Assembly: GCA_015660155.1 (NCBI GenBank)
Contig: DQLO01000163.1
Coordinates: forward strand, 1-12,326
Source of the DNA: Verrucomicrobiota bacterium
GTDB lineage: Bacteria; Verrucomicrobiota; Verrucomicrobiia; Limisphaerales; UBA1100
Length of the DNA stretch: 12,326 nucleotides
Reading direction: 5' to 3'
The notes under the pieces were generated by a model. It saw only the letters and a program-made list of their open reading frames with translations, was not told the origin of the DNA and did no database searches. Positions 1-7,688 of the stretch are shown here, one piece after another; position 1 is the stretch's first letter, and each line of letters opens with the position of its first letter. The translations under genes were made by a program, and so were the position numbers.

Positions 1-566
1 AACTCGGCGGTGATTTGTTTTTCAAACCCGCGATTCATCATCGTGATGGCGTAATCACCCTCCTGTTCGGCACACACCCGCACGCAGCGGAAGCACGAAA
101 TGCAAAGGTCGTAATCACGAAGGATGAAAGGATTGTCGTCGTCGTTCGACATGCCGGAATGTTGCCCTTGAAAACGCCCCGGCTGCACGTTGTGTTTGCA
201 GAGCAAGTCATTCAACTCCTGCGAAGCAAACCCGCGCAACGGGTCGATGGTGGCGTCCGGATTTTCCGACGCCACCAACTCGAGCAAAGTGCGGCGATGC
301 TTCTCAATGGCCTCGGTGCTCGTGTGAACCACCATCCTGGCTTCGGCGAGGGTCGTGCAGGAGGCCACCGGATTGCGCGCGCCTTCTAATTGCACCACGC
401 ACAAACGGCACGCGCCGAAGGTTTCGAGGCGTTCGTCGTAGCATAGCGTGGGCACTTCGCGTCCGGCGCGTTGGGCGATTTCGTAAATCGTCTCGCCTTC
501 GCGGAAGGACACTTCCTCGCCATCAAGCGTGAGCGTCTGGGTTTGAACTTCGGCGGTCGCGTTCAT
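1..566 (-). CDS. Iron-sulfur subunit of an NADH-linked oxidoreductase (HoxU/NuoG/formate dehydrogenase alpha-like), C-terminus cut by window edge
   Basis: The visible 188 residues start at ATG 564-566 and run off the left edge. An N-terminal ferredoxin-like [2Fe-2S] domain is shown by Cys42, Cys53, Cys56 and Cys70. A [4Fe-4S] site follows with Cys155, Cys158, Cys161 and Cys165 (DLCISCFRCVRVC). Between them, where relatives bind a [4Fe-4S] cluster through HxxxCxxCxxxxxC, this protein has Asn102, Thr106, Pro109 and Ser115 at the same spacing, so that cluster is probably absent. The order of domains fits HoxU, NuoG or the alpha subunit of NAD-linked formate dehydrogenase; what lies beyond the window (a molybdopterin domain or an early stop) would decide. 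It begins 14 bases after the nuoEF stop codon and very likely passes electrons between that flavin subunit and a catalytic subunit or domain in the cytoplasm. I see no clear ribosome binding site before the ATG. Confidence 0.85.
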   Translation of the reverse strand, partial: MNATAEVQTQTLTLDGEEVSFREGETIYEIAQRAGREVPTLCYDERLETFGACRLCVVQLEGARNPVASCTTLAEARMVVHTSTEAIEKHRRTLLELVASENPDATIDPLRGFASQELNDLLCKHNVQPGRFQGQHSGMSNDDDNPFILRDYDLCISCFRCVRVCAEQEGDYAITMMNRGFEKQITAE

Positions 567-580
567 TTCGGTAATTGTCG

Positions 581-2155
581 TTATCGGGAAACCGATTGCA
601 AGTGCGCGCTAACTTGATCTGGAAAATATTTTTGTAAACTGCGCGTGATGTTGGGCGCGGCCATGCCGAGGCCGCACGCGCTGGTGGCCATCATTGTGTC
701 GCCGATGTCGTCCACTTCGCTGTGCCAATCCGCTTCGGTGGTGGGGCCGGCGCTGCCGTCGAGTCGTTCGGTGAGGCGATGGGTGCCGATGCGGCAGGGG
801 AAACATTTGCCGCAGGATTCCTCCGCGAAAAACGCCATCGCGTTGTGGGCGACATCGACCATGTTTCGGCGGTCATCAAAAACCATAATGCCCGCCGCGC
901 CGAGGAATGCGCCTTTCGCGCGGATGGAGGGTTCGTCGAGCGTGACTTCATCGAGGTCGCTGCCGCCGAGAAAACCGCCGGACAATCCCGCCATGCTCAC
1001 GGCTTGGATGGATTGTCCCGCGAGCGGGCCGCCGGCCCAATCGTGCAGTAGAGTTTTCAGCGGCAAACCGAAAGGCACTTCGTAATTTCCGGGGCGTTGA
1101 ATGTCGCCGGAAAGGCTGACGGCTTTGGTGCCGGCGTGTTCGCCGAGGCCGAGTGATTGGTACCAGTCCGCGCCGTGGTTTACGATGGGTGGCGCGGCGG
1201 CAAAGGTCTCGACGTTGTTGACCACCGTGGGCAAATCCTCGAAGCCGTGGGTGACGGGGAAGGGCGGCCGATTGCGCGGGAAGGGGTGCTTGCCCTCGAG
1301 GCTGTTGAGCAGCGAACCCTCCTCGCCGCAAATGTACGCGCCCGCGCCGCGGCGAATGTAAATTTCAAAATCAAATCCCGCCTTGCCGCCAATATTTAGG
1401 CCGAGCCATCCGGCGGCTTTGGCTTCGGCGATGGCGCGTTCGAGGATGACTAGCGTGTCGGGATATTCGTATCGCAGATAAATGAACCCGCGCGTTGCGC
1501 CGGTGGCGTGTGCGGCGAGAATCATTCCTTCCAAAGTGGCGTGCGGGTCGTAGTCCAGCAGCGCGCGATCCTTGAAGCAACCCGGTTCGCCTTCGTCGGC
1601 GTTGCACACAATCGTTTTGGGATTGCCTTCGGCTTGCGCGACCATCTCCCATTTTTTGCCCGTGGGAAATCCTGCGCCACCGCGTCCGGCCAATTTGCTT
1701 TCGGTGATGAGCGCCACCAAATTTTCCGGCGAATCGGCCAATGCCTTTTCGAGGCCCGCATAACCGCCGGTTTTTCGGTAGCCCTTAATTGTGGCGCGCC
1801 CCTCTTCGCGGATGTGGGCGAATAAGCATTCTTCAATTCCGCCGGGATTGGGCGGCGGCAACGGCGAGGGCAATGGTTTCAAATCACTCGCGTCGCAGCC
1901 GATGAGCACTTCATTTCCCTTGAGCACCGGCACGGGGCCATCGCAGCGACCGGCGCAGGGCATGGGTTTGGCGCTCAACGCTTCCAATAAATTTTCCGTC
2001 CCGCGAAAGCGGCACACCGGCCCATCGCAAACACGCGGTTTGTTCCGCCCGTTTTCCTCGCGGGAAAAGTGATGATAAAAAGTAACCGTGCCAAACAACT
2101 CCGCCAGTGGAATTTTCAGGCCATCGGAAATACACCGCAATGCATCCTCACTCAA
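581..2155 (-). CDS. NuoE-NuoF fusion: NAD(H)-binding flavin/iron-sulfur subunit (HoxF/FdsB-like)
   Basis: This is the diaphorase subunit that exchanges electrons between NAD(H) and FMN and relays them through iron-sulfur centres. Numbering from TTG 2155, a NuoE thioredoxin-like domain with [2Fe-2S] ligands Cys43, Cys48, Cys67 and Cys71 is followed by the NuoF part. That part has an FMN loop from residue 157 (GRGGAGFPTG), a GAGAYICGEE nucleotide motif near 270-280, and [4Fe-4S] ligands Cys448, Cys451, Cys454 and Cys494. The listed start is the most upstream of ATG, GTG or TTG, but it falls inside the NuoE helical region. The same frame continues upstream with family-like sequence (LLPLLHAFHERDGWLSEDAL), and is open back to 2296, so the true start is probably a rare codon such as CTG 2228-2230. 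Residue 280 is Gly, where relatives usually have Thr. The gene sits between the tricorn protease and the iron-sulfur subunit gene. Confidence 0.9.
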   Translation of the reverse strand: MSEDALRCISDGLKIPLAELFGTVTFYHHFSREENGRNKPRVCDGPVCRFRGTENLLEALSAKPMPCAGRCDGPVPVLKGNEVLIGCDASDLKPLPSPLPPPNPGGIEECLFAHIREEGRATIKGYRKTGGYAGLEKALADSPENLVALITESKLAGRGGAGFPTGKKWEMVAQAEGNPKTIVCNADEGEPGCFKDRALLDYDPHATLEGMILAAHATGATRGFIYLRYEYPDTLVILERAIAEAKAAGWLGLNIGGKAGFDFEIYIRRGAGAYICGEEGSLLNSLEGKHPFPRNRPPFPVTHGFEDLPTVVNNVETFAAAPPIVNHGADWYQSLGLGEHAGTKAVSLSGDIQRPGNYEVPFGLPLKTLLHDWAGGPLAGQSIQAVSMAGLSGGFLGGSDLDEVTLDEPSIRAKGAFLGAAGIMVFDDRRNMVDVAHNAMAFFAEESCGKCFPCRIGTHRLTERLDGSAGPTTEADWHSEVDDIGDTMMATSACGLGMAAPNITRSLQKYFPDQVSAHLQSVSR

Positions 2156-2250
2156 CCAACCATCGCGTTCGTGAAAAGCGTGCAGCAGCGGCAGCAGCGG
2201 CGCGGGCTGATTGCGCCAATGATTTATCAGATCCGAGTCGTCAGCCGGCT

Positions 2251-5200
2251 TTACGGCTTTTGCGCGGTGGGCTTGGGTTGCAGCAATTCCAGCGCTTTAT
2301 CCAGTTGGGGGTCCTTGCCGGCGAGCCATTCATCGGGCGTCATCCATACGCGCACGTCCGGTTTTTCCCCGTTGTTTTCCATGTTGGAGCCGTCCATCCG
2401 GTACACTGCTTTGCCCGGGATGCGCGCCTTGAAGCCACCGGGGAGGGAGAAGCCGGAAGTCCAAATGACATAGCCCGGAGTGGCGATGCCGACCAGTTTT
2501 TCCGCGAGGCCCCGCTGGCGCATCGCGTATGGAAACATTTCTCCATTCGAATAGCTGTGTTCATTCATCAGGACAATCACGCGTTTATTCCAGGCGCGGT
2601 CGGGTGCGACCTCGGGCGCTTGGTCGCGTGATTGGTAAATGCCGTGTGGCTTGCGCTCGAGCCAGTCGATGAGGGTATCGGAAATGTTGCCGCCGCGATT
2701 ATTGCGGACATCAAAAATCATCGCGTCCTTGCCGAGGATGTATTCGTACGCTTCGCGCTCGAAACGGGTTTTGTCGGAGGAACTCATGGCGGCAATGTGG
2801 AGATAGCCAATTTTGCCTTTGCTGGCGGTTTCCACCGCGCGGCGGGCGGCCGTTACCTGATTTTGATAAGTCAAATCTCTCCAATCCGTTTGCGACATAA
2901 GCTGGTAACGCACCTTGCGGCCGCCGGCTTTTTGTGGCTTGTCATTTACCAGCAGCTCAACGATGCGATCCTCCCTGGCATTGAGCAGGCTGTACATTCG
3001 CTCGTTCGCGTCGATCATCGAGCCGTCGATCAAAATAATAAACTCGCCTGTTTTGATATGCGTTTTTTCAAAAGACCCCGGTGCGCCCTTGGGCACGGTT
3101 TTGACTTTCAGGCCCAGCCCGCGGTGGGAGTGGTCGATCGTGAACCCGAGGTGCGGGGTGGTGGGTTTGGGGGTGTCCGACGGGGCGGTGACTTCTGTGT
3201 GCGATGCCTCCAGCTCGCCCACCATCATTTGCAGTAGCGTTGAAAATTCCATCGGGGTGTCCACGCTGCCCATGCGTTTGAGGTATTTGACGCGCAGAGC
3301 ATCCCAGTCGCGTCCGTGAAAGTTGGCGTCATAAAACCGGTGGTGAAAGGTTTTCCAAAATTCATTGAAGGCTGCCATGCGTTCTGCATTTACATCGTGA
3401 ACCCAGTCGGCCCCGAAAGTGATTTTGGTTTCCGGACCGCCGTCAATTCGGCCGACATACATTTCACCGCCTTTCATAAAAGTAACCCGGCGCCCGTCAT
3501 TCATTACGCGAAATGCCATGCGCCGGCCGCCGATGGTGATCTTTTTAGTTTCACGGCCATCATACGAAACGCGATAAATATCACCGCGGGCCAGAAAATA
3601 TAAACGCCCATCAGCCGCCGCGATTAGATCGGAGCTCGGGTTTTGAGAGGACATCTTGGTGATGCGCCGATGGATCCCATCAAAATCAATTTCCACTTTC
3701 ACGGGTTTGGAGGGCTTCACAAATTTCATATCCACATCAGAAATTCGGAAGGCATCGGGTTTCAGCGCGAGCCGGTAAAGCCCTTCGCCGTCGCGGTCGC
3801 TTTGGAAGTAGAGATATTTTCCGTCCACCGACCAAGTGGGGTCACTGTGAAACGCATTGAGGCGCGTGACGTTGATCGGTTTGCCGCCCTCGGCGGGCAC
3901 AATCCAAATGTTGAATGAACTGCTGTCGGTGCGCGTGGTGTAGGCGATCCATTGGTTGTCCGGTGACCATTCGTATTCCACCCCACCGCGGCCGCGCACA
4001 TGGGTGCCGGGGAGTTTGATGATGGTCTTGAGTTTTTCATCCGCCAGCGTGAGGCGCTGCAGCCCTCCCTTGGGGCCGGCCATCCAGAAAAACAGATGTT
4101 TGCCGTCGGGTGAAAGTCTCAAGCGAACGACATCCTCTTTTCGATTCCACAGGGGGCGCAGCTTTTGCGTTTCCAAATTAAGTTCATAAATGCGTGTGTT
4201 GTTTTCGCGATCGGAAGTGAAATAGATTTTTTTGCTGTCTTTGGCCCAGGAAAAATCCGAGTCGTCCCCAGGCCAGCGCGTGAGGCGGCGGGCTTGCTCG
4301 GCGGATTTGCGGGCCACGCCGCTGGGTTTGGTGATGGGGATTTGCCAGATGTCTCCCTTGAGGCCAAAAATCATGCTCTTGCCATCCGGCGCGGGCTCGG
4401 CCTCGGTGACGCCGTCTTCGAGGCGCTCGCGCCGCCGCGGGCTTTGTTTGTGGTCGGTGAGCACGATCAAAGGAACCGGTCGGGCGTCCGTGCGGCCTTT
4501 TTTGAGCAGCCAAATTTGGTGCCCATATTCGAATGCAATATCGCCGGTGCGCGCGGCCACGGAAGGGTAACGCACGCTGTCGCCGGTGAAATGTGTCAGT
4601 TGATTTGCCTCACCCTTGGCGTTGATTGCCCAGAGGTTGGGTGTGCGTTTTTCGTTGTCGGAATTTTTTTTTCGCGTTTCGTTTAGCTTAGGCGAAGACG
4701 GAGTGGCTTCGCCAGTAGTTACGGTGACGAGGCGTCCGTCGGGGAGGTATTGTGTGAACAAATTCTGATGACCGGTACCGCGAACTTTTTTGCGTTCTTT
4801 GGTTTCAAGATTGATCGTCCAAATATCCGCCGCCGCCGAGCCGCTGTAGCGCGGGCGATACCACGGCATACCGTACCGGCCGTAGACCATCGTTTTGCCA
4901 TCGGGCGACCAGCGTGGGTAACGCATAGTGGCGTAGTCTTCGCAGATCAACTCGGTGCGGAAGGTGGCCACGTCCACCGTATAGAGTCCATAGCGGGTGC
5001 CATCGCGGCGGGCAGTGAAGCTAATGCGACTGCTGTCGGCATTCCAACCGAAAGGCAGCTCGTGGCCGCTGTGCCACGTGAGCTGGCGCGCCGAGCCGCC
5101 GAGGGCGGGAATCACAAAAATATCCCATTGCCCGTGCCGGCGGCTGCCAAAGGCAATCCAGTTTCCATCGGGCGAAAATACCGGGTACGCATCCAGCTCA

Positions 5201-5412
5201 ATATGCGAAGTGAGCGGCACCGCGCGCCCGCCCGTGGCGTTGGCAAGCCAGATGTCACCGCGATACACGAACGCCAGTCGTTTGCCATCCGGGCTCAGAG
5301 CAGGATGGCGCGCGCCGGAAACAGGTTTGGGTTTGGGCGGCGGAATTTGAGCCGAGGACGATGTAACAGACGAGGCCAGCACCAGCGCCATTATGGAAAA
5401 AAGCATTTTCAT
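2251..5412 (-). CDS. Exported tricorn-like serine protease (peptidase family S41)
   Basis: This is a 1053-residue protein close in length to archaeal tricorn (1071 from memory). It opens with a probable signal peptide (hydrophobic residues 4-21, ending SSSAQ), so it likely acts in the periplasm or outside the cell. Residues about 35-650 carry repeated WD40/PD40-type propeller blades (PALSPDGKRLAF, PVFSPDGNWIAF, PRWSPDGKTMVY and more). A mixed helical C1 region follows, then a PDZ domain at about 755-850 and the S41 protease core to the end. The expected tetrad is visible: Ser737-His738 (EASHTEV), Ser955 (HSYSNGE) and Glu1012 (NMENNGE). The spacing nearly matches tricorn Ser745, His746, Ser965 and Glu1023. 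The family trims peptides into short products; the substrate here is unknown. It starts 46 bases after the VOC gene, at an ATG with another in-frame ATG two codons later and no clear ribosome binding site. Confidence 0.93.
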   Translation of the reverse strand: MKMLFSIMALVLASSVTSSSAQIPPPKPKPVSGARHPALSPDGKRLAFVYRGDIWLANATGGRAVPLTSHIELDAYPVFSPDGNWIAFGSRRHGQWDIFVIPALGGSARQLTWHSGHELPFGWNADSSRISFTARRDGTRYGLYTVDVATFRTELICEDYATMRYPRWSPDGKTMVYGRYGMPWYRPRYSGSAAADIWTINLETKERKKVRGTGHQNLFTQYLPDGRLVTVTTGEATPSSPKLNETRKKNSDNEKRTPNLWAINAKGEANQLTHFTGDSVRYPSVAARTGDIAFEYGHQIWLLKKGRTDARPVPLIVLTDHKQSPRRRERLEDGVTEAEPAPDGKSMIFGLKGDIWQIPITKPSGVARKSAEQARRLTRWPGDDSDFSWAKDSKKIYFTSDRENNTRIYELNLETQKLRPLWNRKEDVVRLRLSPDGKHLFFWMAGPKGGLQRLTLADEKLKTIIKLPGTHVRGRGGVEYEWSPDNQWIAYTTRTDSSSFNIWIVPAEGGKPINVTRLNAFHSDPTWSVDGKYLYFQSDRDGEGLYRLALKPDAFRISDVDMKFVKPSKPVKVEIDFDGIHRRITKMSSQNPSSDLIAAADGRLYFLARGDIYRVSYDGRETKKITIGGRRMAFRVMNDGRRVTFMKGGEMYVGRIDGGPETKITFGADWVHDVNAERMAAFNEFWKTFHHRFYDANFHGRDWDALRVKYLKRMGSVDTPMEFSTLLQMMVGELEASHTEVTAPSDTPKPTTPHLGFTIDHSHRGLGLKVKTVPKGAPGSFEKTHIKTGEFIILIDGSMIDANERMYSLLNAREDRIVELLVNDKPQKAGGRKVRYQLMSQTDWRDLTYQNQVTAARRAVETASKGKIGYLHIAAMSSSDKTRFEREAYEYILGKDAMIFDVRNNRGGNISDTLIDWLERKPHGIYQSRDQAPEVAPDRAWNKRVIVLMNEHSYSNGEMFPYAMRQRGLAEKLVGIATPGYVIWTSGFSLPGGFKARIPGKAVYRMDGSNMENNGEKPDVRVWMTPDEWLAGKDPQLDKALELLQPKPTAQKP

Positions 5413-5458
5413 TCGGTCGGCCCGTTTTACCCGAAAACGCCCTTGGGGGCAATGCGGT

Positions 5459-5914
5459 TTAAGCGTCGTGCCATTTTTGCAATTCCACGATATTGCCTTC
5501 GGGGTCGGTCATGTAAAGCAGCGTGAGACGTCCCGCTTGCGGAATATCAATCGTCACCAACTCACCGTAATCATCTCCGCCCAGTTGTTTGATTTGTGCG
5601 CGCTTGGCATCCACGTCATCCACTTCAAACGCGAGGTGCGCCAGTCCGGGTCGGTTCAGGGGTTTGGGAAAATTTTTACCATTTTCAACGAAGGTGAAAA
5701 TTTCAATCGTTGGCCCGTTCTCACCGTGCCCGGGAACGCGCAAGTGTCGTCCCTGCACCCGTGCTCCGGGCATGCCGGTGAGCGCGTCAATGTGCGGTCC
5801 GTGATGATCGCGTTCACTGCTCCACGGTTTGCAGTCGAAAACGGTTTCATAAAAATCACAAAGCGTTTGCCAATCCTTGGCGATGATATTTACGTGGGCA
5901 TAACGCGTGGCCAT
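5459..5914 (-). CDS. VOC-family (glyoxalase/dioxygenase fold) metalloprotein
   Basis: This 151-residue cytoplasmic protein has the paired beta-alpha-beta-beta-beta layout of the vicinal oxygen chelate superfamily. Four candidate metal ligands sit where glyoxalase I-like proteins place them: His7 (YAHVNI), Glu71 (TIEIFTF), His93 (LAHLAFEV) and Glu144 (GNIVELQ). The ending, with DPEGNIVELQ, is typical of glyoxalase/bleomycin-resistance-type members. The fold supports glyoxalase, epimerase, dioxygenase and drug-binding roles, and sequence alone does not pick one. A complete ligand set favours an enzyme over a pure binding protein. It begins 12 bases after the queD stop codon and is likely cotranscribed with it. 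No signal peptide is present. Confidence 0.88.
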   Translation of the reverse strand: MATRYAHVNIIAKDWQTLCDFYETVFDCKPWSSERDHHGPHIDALTGMPGARVQGRHLRVPGHGENGPTIEIFTFVENGKNFPKPLNRPGLAHLAFEVDDVDAKRAQIKQLGGDDYGELVTIDIPQAGRLTLLYMTDPEGNIVELQKWHDA

Positions 5915-5926
5915 CGCCGAGGCTAG

Positions 5927-6289
5927 TCAGTCGCCGCGATAAACACAACGCGCATTGCAGGTTTCGGCGACTTCGATGGCGGAGAGCAGCGGTAGGCGCG
6001 GTTGAAGTTGATTCCAAATCCACACCGCGATGTTTTCGCTGGTGGGGTTTTCGAGGCCGTCGATTTCGTTGAGGTGAAAGTGATCAAGCTGTTTCCAAAG
6101 GGGATCGAAGGCTTCGCTAATCTCCGCATAATCCATCACCCAACCGAGGGTGGGATCGCACTCGCCTTCGACGACTATGTCCACCTTGAAACTGTGCCCG
6201 TGCAGCCGCGCGCACTTGTGGTCCGCGGGCAAATTTGGCAGCGAATGCGCGGCCTCGAACTGAAACGTTTTTCGTAATTCCATTTTCAT
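5927..6289 (-). CDS. queD: 6-carboxy-5,6,7,8-tetrahydropterin synthase (QueD/PTPS family)
   Basis: QueD converts 7,8-dihydroneopterin triphosphate to 6-carboxytetrahydropterin, an early step toward 7-deazaguanines such as queuosine. The 120-residue length matches bacterial QueD. Zinc ligands are His15 (FEAAH), His30 and His32 (LHGHS). The catalytic triad is Cys26, Asp69 and His70, and Glu109 (VAET) is the pterin-anchoring glutamate. The Cys26 spacing (CxxxHGH) is the QueD type rather than that of animal pyruvoyltetrahydropterin synthase, though side-branch PTPS-like roles cannot be excluded. The ATG lies one base after the luxC stop codon, implying translational coupling; a second in-frame ATG two codons on (MKMEL) is an alternative. 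No QueC, QueE or QueF gene is in the window, so the rest of the pathway must lie elsewhere if this is queuosine synthesis. Confidence 0.9.
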   Translation of the reverse strand: MKMELRKTFQFEAAHSLPNLPADHKCARLHGHSFKVDIVVEGECDPTLGWVMDYAEISEAFDPLWKQLDHFHLNEIDGLENPTSENIAVWIWNQLQPRLPLLSAIEVAETCNARCVYRGD

Positions 6290-6290
6290 T

Positions 6291-7688
6291 TTAAAGTTCC
6301 CAATCTGTCCACGTCACTAAATCCCCCAGCGTCGGTCGGCCGTCGTGGCGCCAGCCCATGGGCGGGTTTTGCATTTGGCCGATCGGGCACACGCGCGTCA
6401 CGCCCCAATGCGCGAGCGTTTTGACCATTTCCTCGGCGTCATTTTTCGGCGCGGCCAAGGCGACGGTCGAAACTTGCCCGCGAGTCATCTCGGCGACGCG
6501 CAGCATTTCGCCCAAATTTTCCACCGCCTTCACGTGGATGAATCGGTTCAAGCAAGAGTTTACAAACACGGGGTCTTCCTCGAACACCACTGTCCAACTG
6601 GTGTCGCCATCGCTTTTCCATTGTTTCACATCACCGGTGTTGACCGAGCGCAGTTCAAAAAAATCTCGGCGATAGGCGATGTTCGCCGATTCTTCCGTGG
6701 AAATTTCACCGCGCGGTTCCTTTGCCTCCAAGGCTTCGATTTCGCCGGCCAACATTTCAGCGAACACCTCCGGCCGCACTGCGCCATTTTTCTCCACATA
6801 AAATAATTGCGGCGAAAGGCAGCCGAGCTGATTCCACGCGGCCACATCGCGCGCGGCGTTTTTCGCCAGCTCGATGGCCATCGCTCGGGAGAGGACATCA
6901 CGATGGATGTAACCGAAACTTACACGATGACCGTGCCCGAGGAATCGTTTTCCGAGCGGCAAGCGCGATTGAATTTCCGTCAGCGTTTCGTCGCGTCCGG
7001 TGGCCACGATGCAGTCCGCTTCATCAAAGAGCGCGGCTTCAAATGGATGGTCGCCGCCGGGCCAAATGGCCAACTCGAGACACGCGCCGAGTTTCGCATG
7101 CGCATCGTACAGTGAGTGGGCGAAGAGGCGGGGGATGAATCCGGCCCCTTCCGCGCATTTCACAAACTGTGCCGAACCGACGAGCACGCCGTGAACCATG
7201 CTCATCAGAGTAGGGCAGGGGAGATTGCCGGCGGTGATGTGGCCGATCAGCTCAGGGCCGCGCGCCATGGCGGTGCGGTTGTCGGCGCGTTCCTCGGGCG
7301 TGCCCATGGGGCCATCGAGCCGCCGCGAATCGCCGAGATCCTGAGCGATGAGATTGTGCAGGCTCTCCTCGGTGATGCGGCCGAAGAATTGGTCCAGCCC
7401 ACGGGCAAGGCTGGGTTTGGAAAAACCAGTGGCCTCGGGGCCGTGGGCGAGCGCCAGTTTGCGAATTGGAAAAAGGTCATCGCGCCAGTTGTGGGCCAGG
7501 CGCGCCAATATTTTAACGGACTGTTCGGTGGGCGTATCGCGGAGATGTTGAACGCGGTTGCGCTTCAATTGACGGCATGCCTCGGTAAGGATTTCCGGCG
7601 ACAACCGCGCTTCGGGTTGCGTGTCGATCAGAAAAAAATTTGGCAGGCCGAGGTCAAGCATGCGTTCGAGACCGTGCCTCATCGGCAC
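6291..7688 (-). CDS. luxC: LuxC-like acyl-CoA/acyl-protein reductase
   Basis: The family reduces activated fatty acyl groups to aldehydes with NADPH. In luminous bacteria it takes the acyl chain from LuxE. The product is 465 residues from the GTG at 7686-7688. The aldehyde-dehydrogenase-like fold is indicated by HITAGNLPCP near 150-160 and by the acyl-accepting cysteine Cys290 in NQLGCLSPQLF, close to Cys286 reported for Vibrio LuxC. The end of luxE overlaps the start. In-frame ATGs at 7680-7682 and 7659-7661 are alternatives, and the latter would leave only an 8-base overlap (ATGCTTGA). Since a 35-base overlap is unusual, the 456-residue version is plausible. Only the LuxE homologue beside it belongs to the known pathway; no luciferase subunits or LuxD are present. 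The enzyme should be cytoplasmic, as I see no signal peptide or membrane segment. Confidence 0.9.
   Translation of the reverse strand: MPMRHGLERMLDLGLPNFFLIDTQPEARLSPEILTEACRQLKRNRVQHLRDTPTEQSVKILARLAHNWRDDLFPIRKLALAHGPEATGFSKPSLARGLDQFFGRITEESLHNLIAQDLGDSRRLDGPMGTPEERADNRTAMARGPELIGHITAGNLPCPTLMSMVHGVLVGSAQFVKCAEGAGFIPRLFAHSLYDAHAKLGACLELAIWPGGDHPFEAALFDEADCIVATGRDETLTEIQSRLPLGKRFLGHGHRVSFGYIHRDVLSRAMAIELAKNAARDVAAWNQLGCLSPQLFYVEKNGAVRPEVFAEMLAGEIEALEAKEPRGEISTEESANIAYRRDFFELRSVNTGDVKQWKSDGDTSWTVVFEEDPVFVNSCLNRFIHVKAVENLGEMLRVAEMTRGQVSTVALAAPKNDAEEMVKTLAHWGVTRVCPIGQMQNPPMGWRHDGRPTLGDLVTWTDWEL

Noticed and set aside
15..389. Plus-strand open frame of 124 codons at the left edge
   Set aside because: It is antisense to the iron-sulfur subunit whose cysteine motifs are clear.
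4664..4672. Nine-base A run (minus strand) within the tricorn gene as a frameshift site
   Set aside because: The reading frame continues normally on both sides and there is no supporting downstream structure, so programmed slippage or a pseudogene is not supported.
5432..5450. Possible intrinsic terminator after the VOC gene (minus strand GCCC-CCAA-GGGC then GTTTTC)
   Set aside because: The stem has only four base pairs and the T run is short and interrupted, too weak to call.
4750..5526. Long plus-strand open frame of 258 codons opposite the tricorn gene
   Set aside because: It lies antisense to a gene with clear domains and motifs and shows no recognisable protein features. GC-rich codon use commonly opens such mirror frames.
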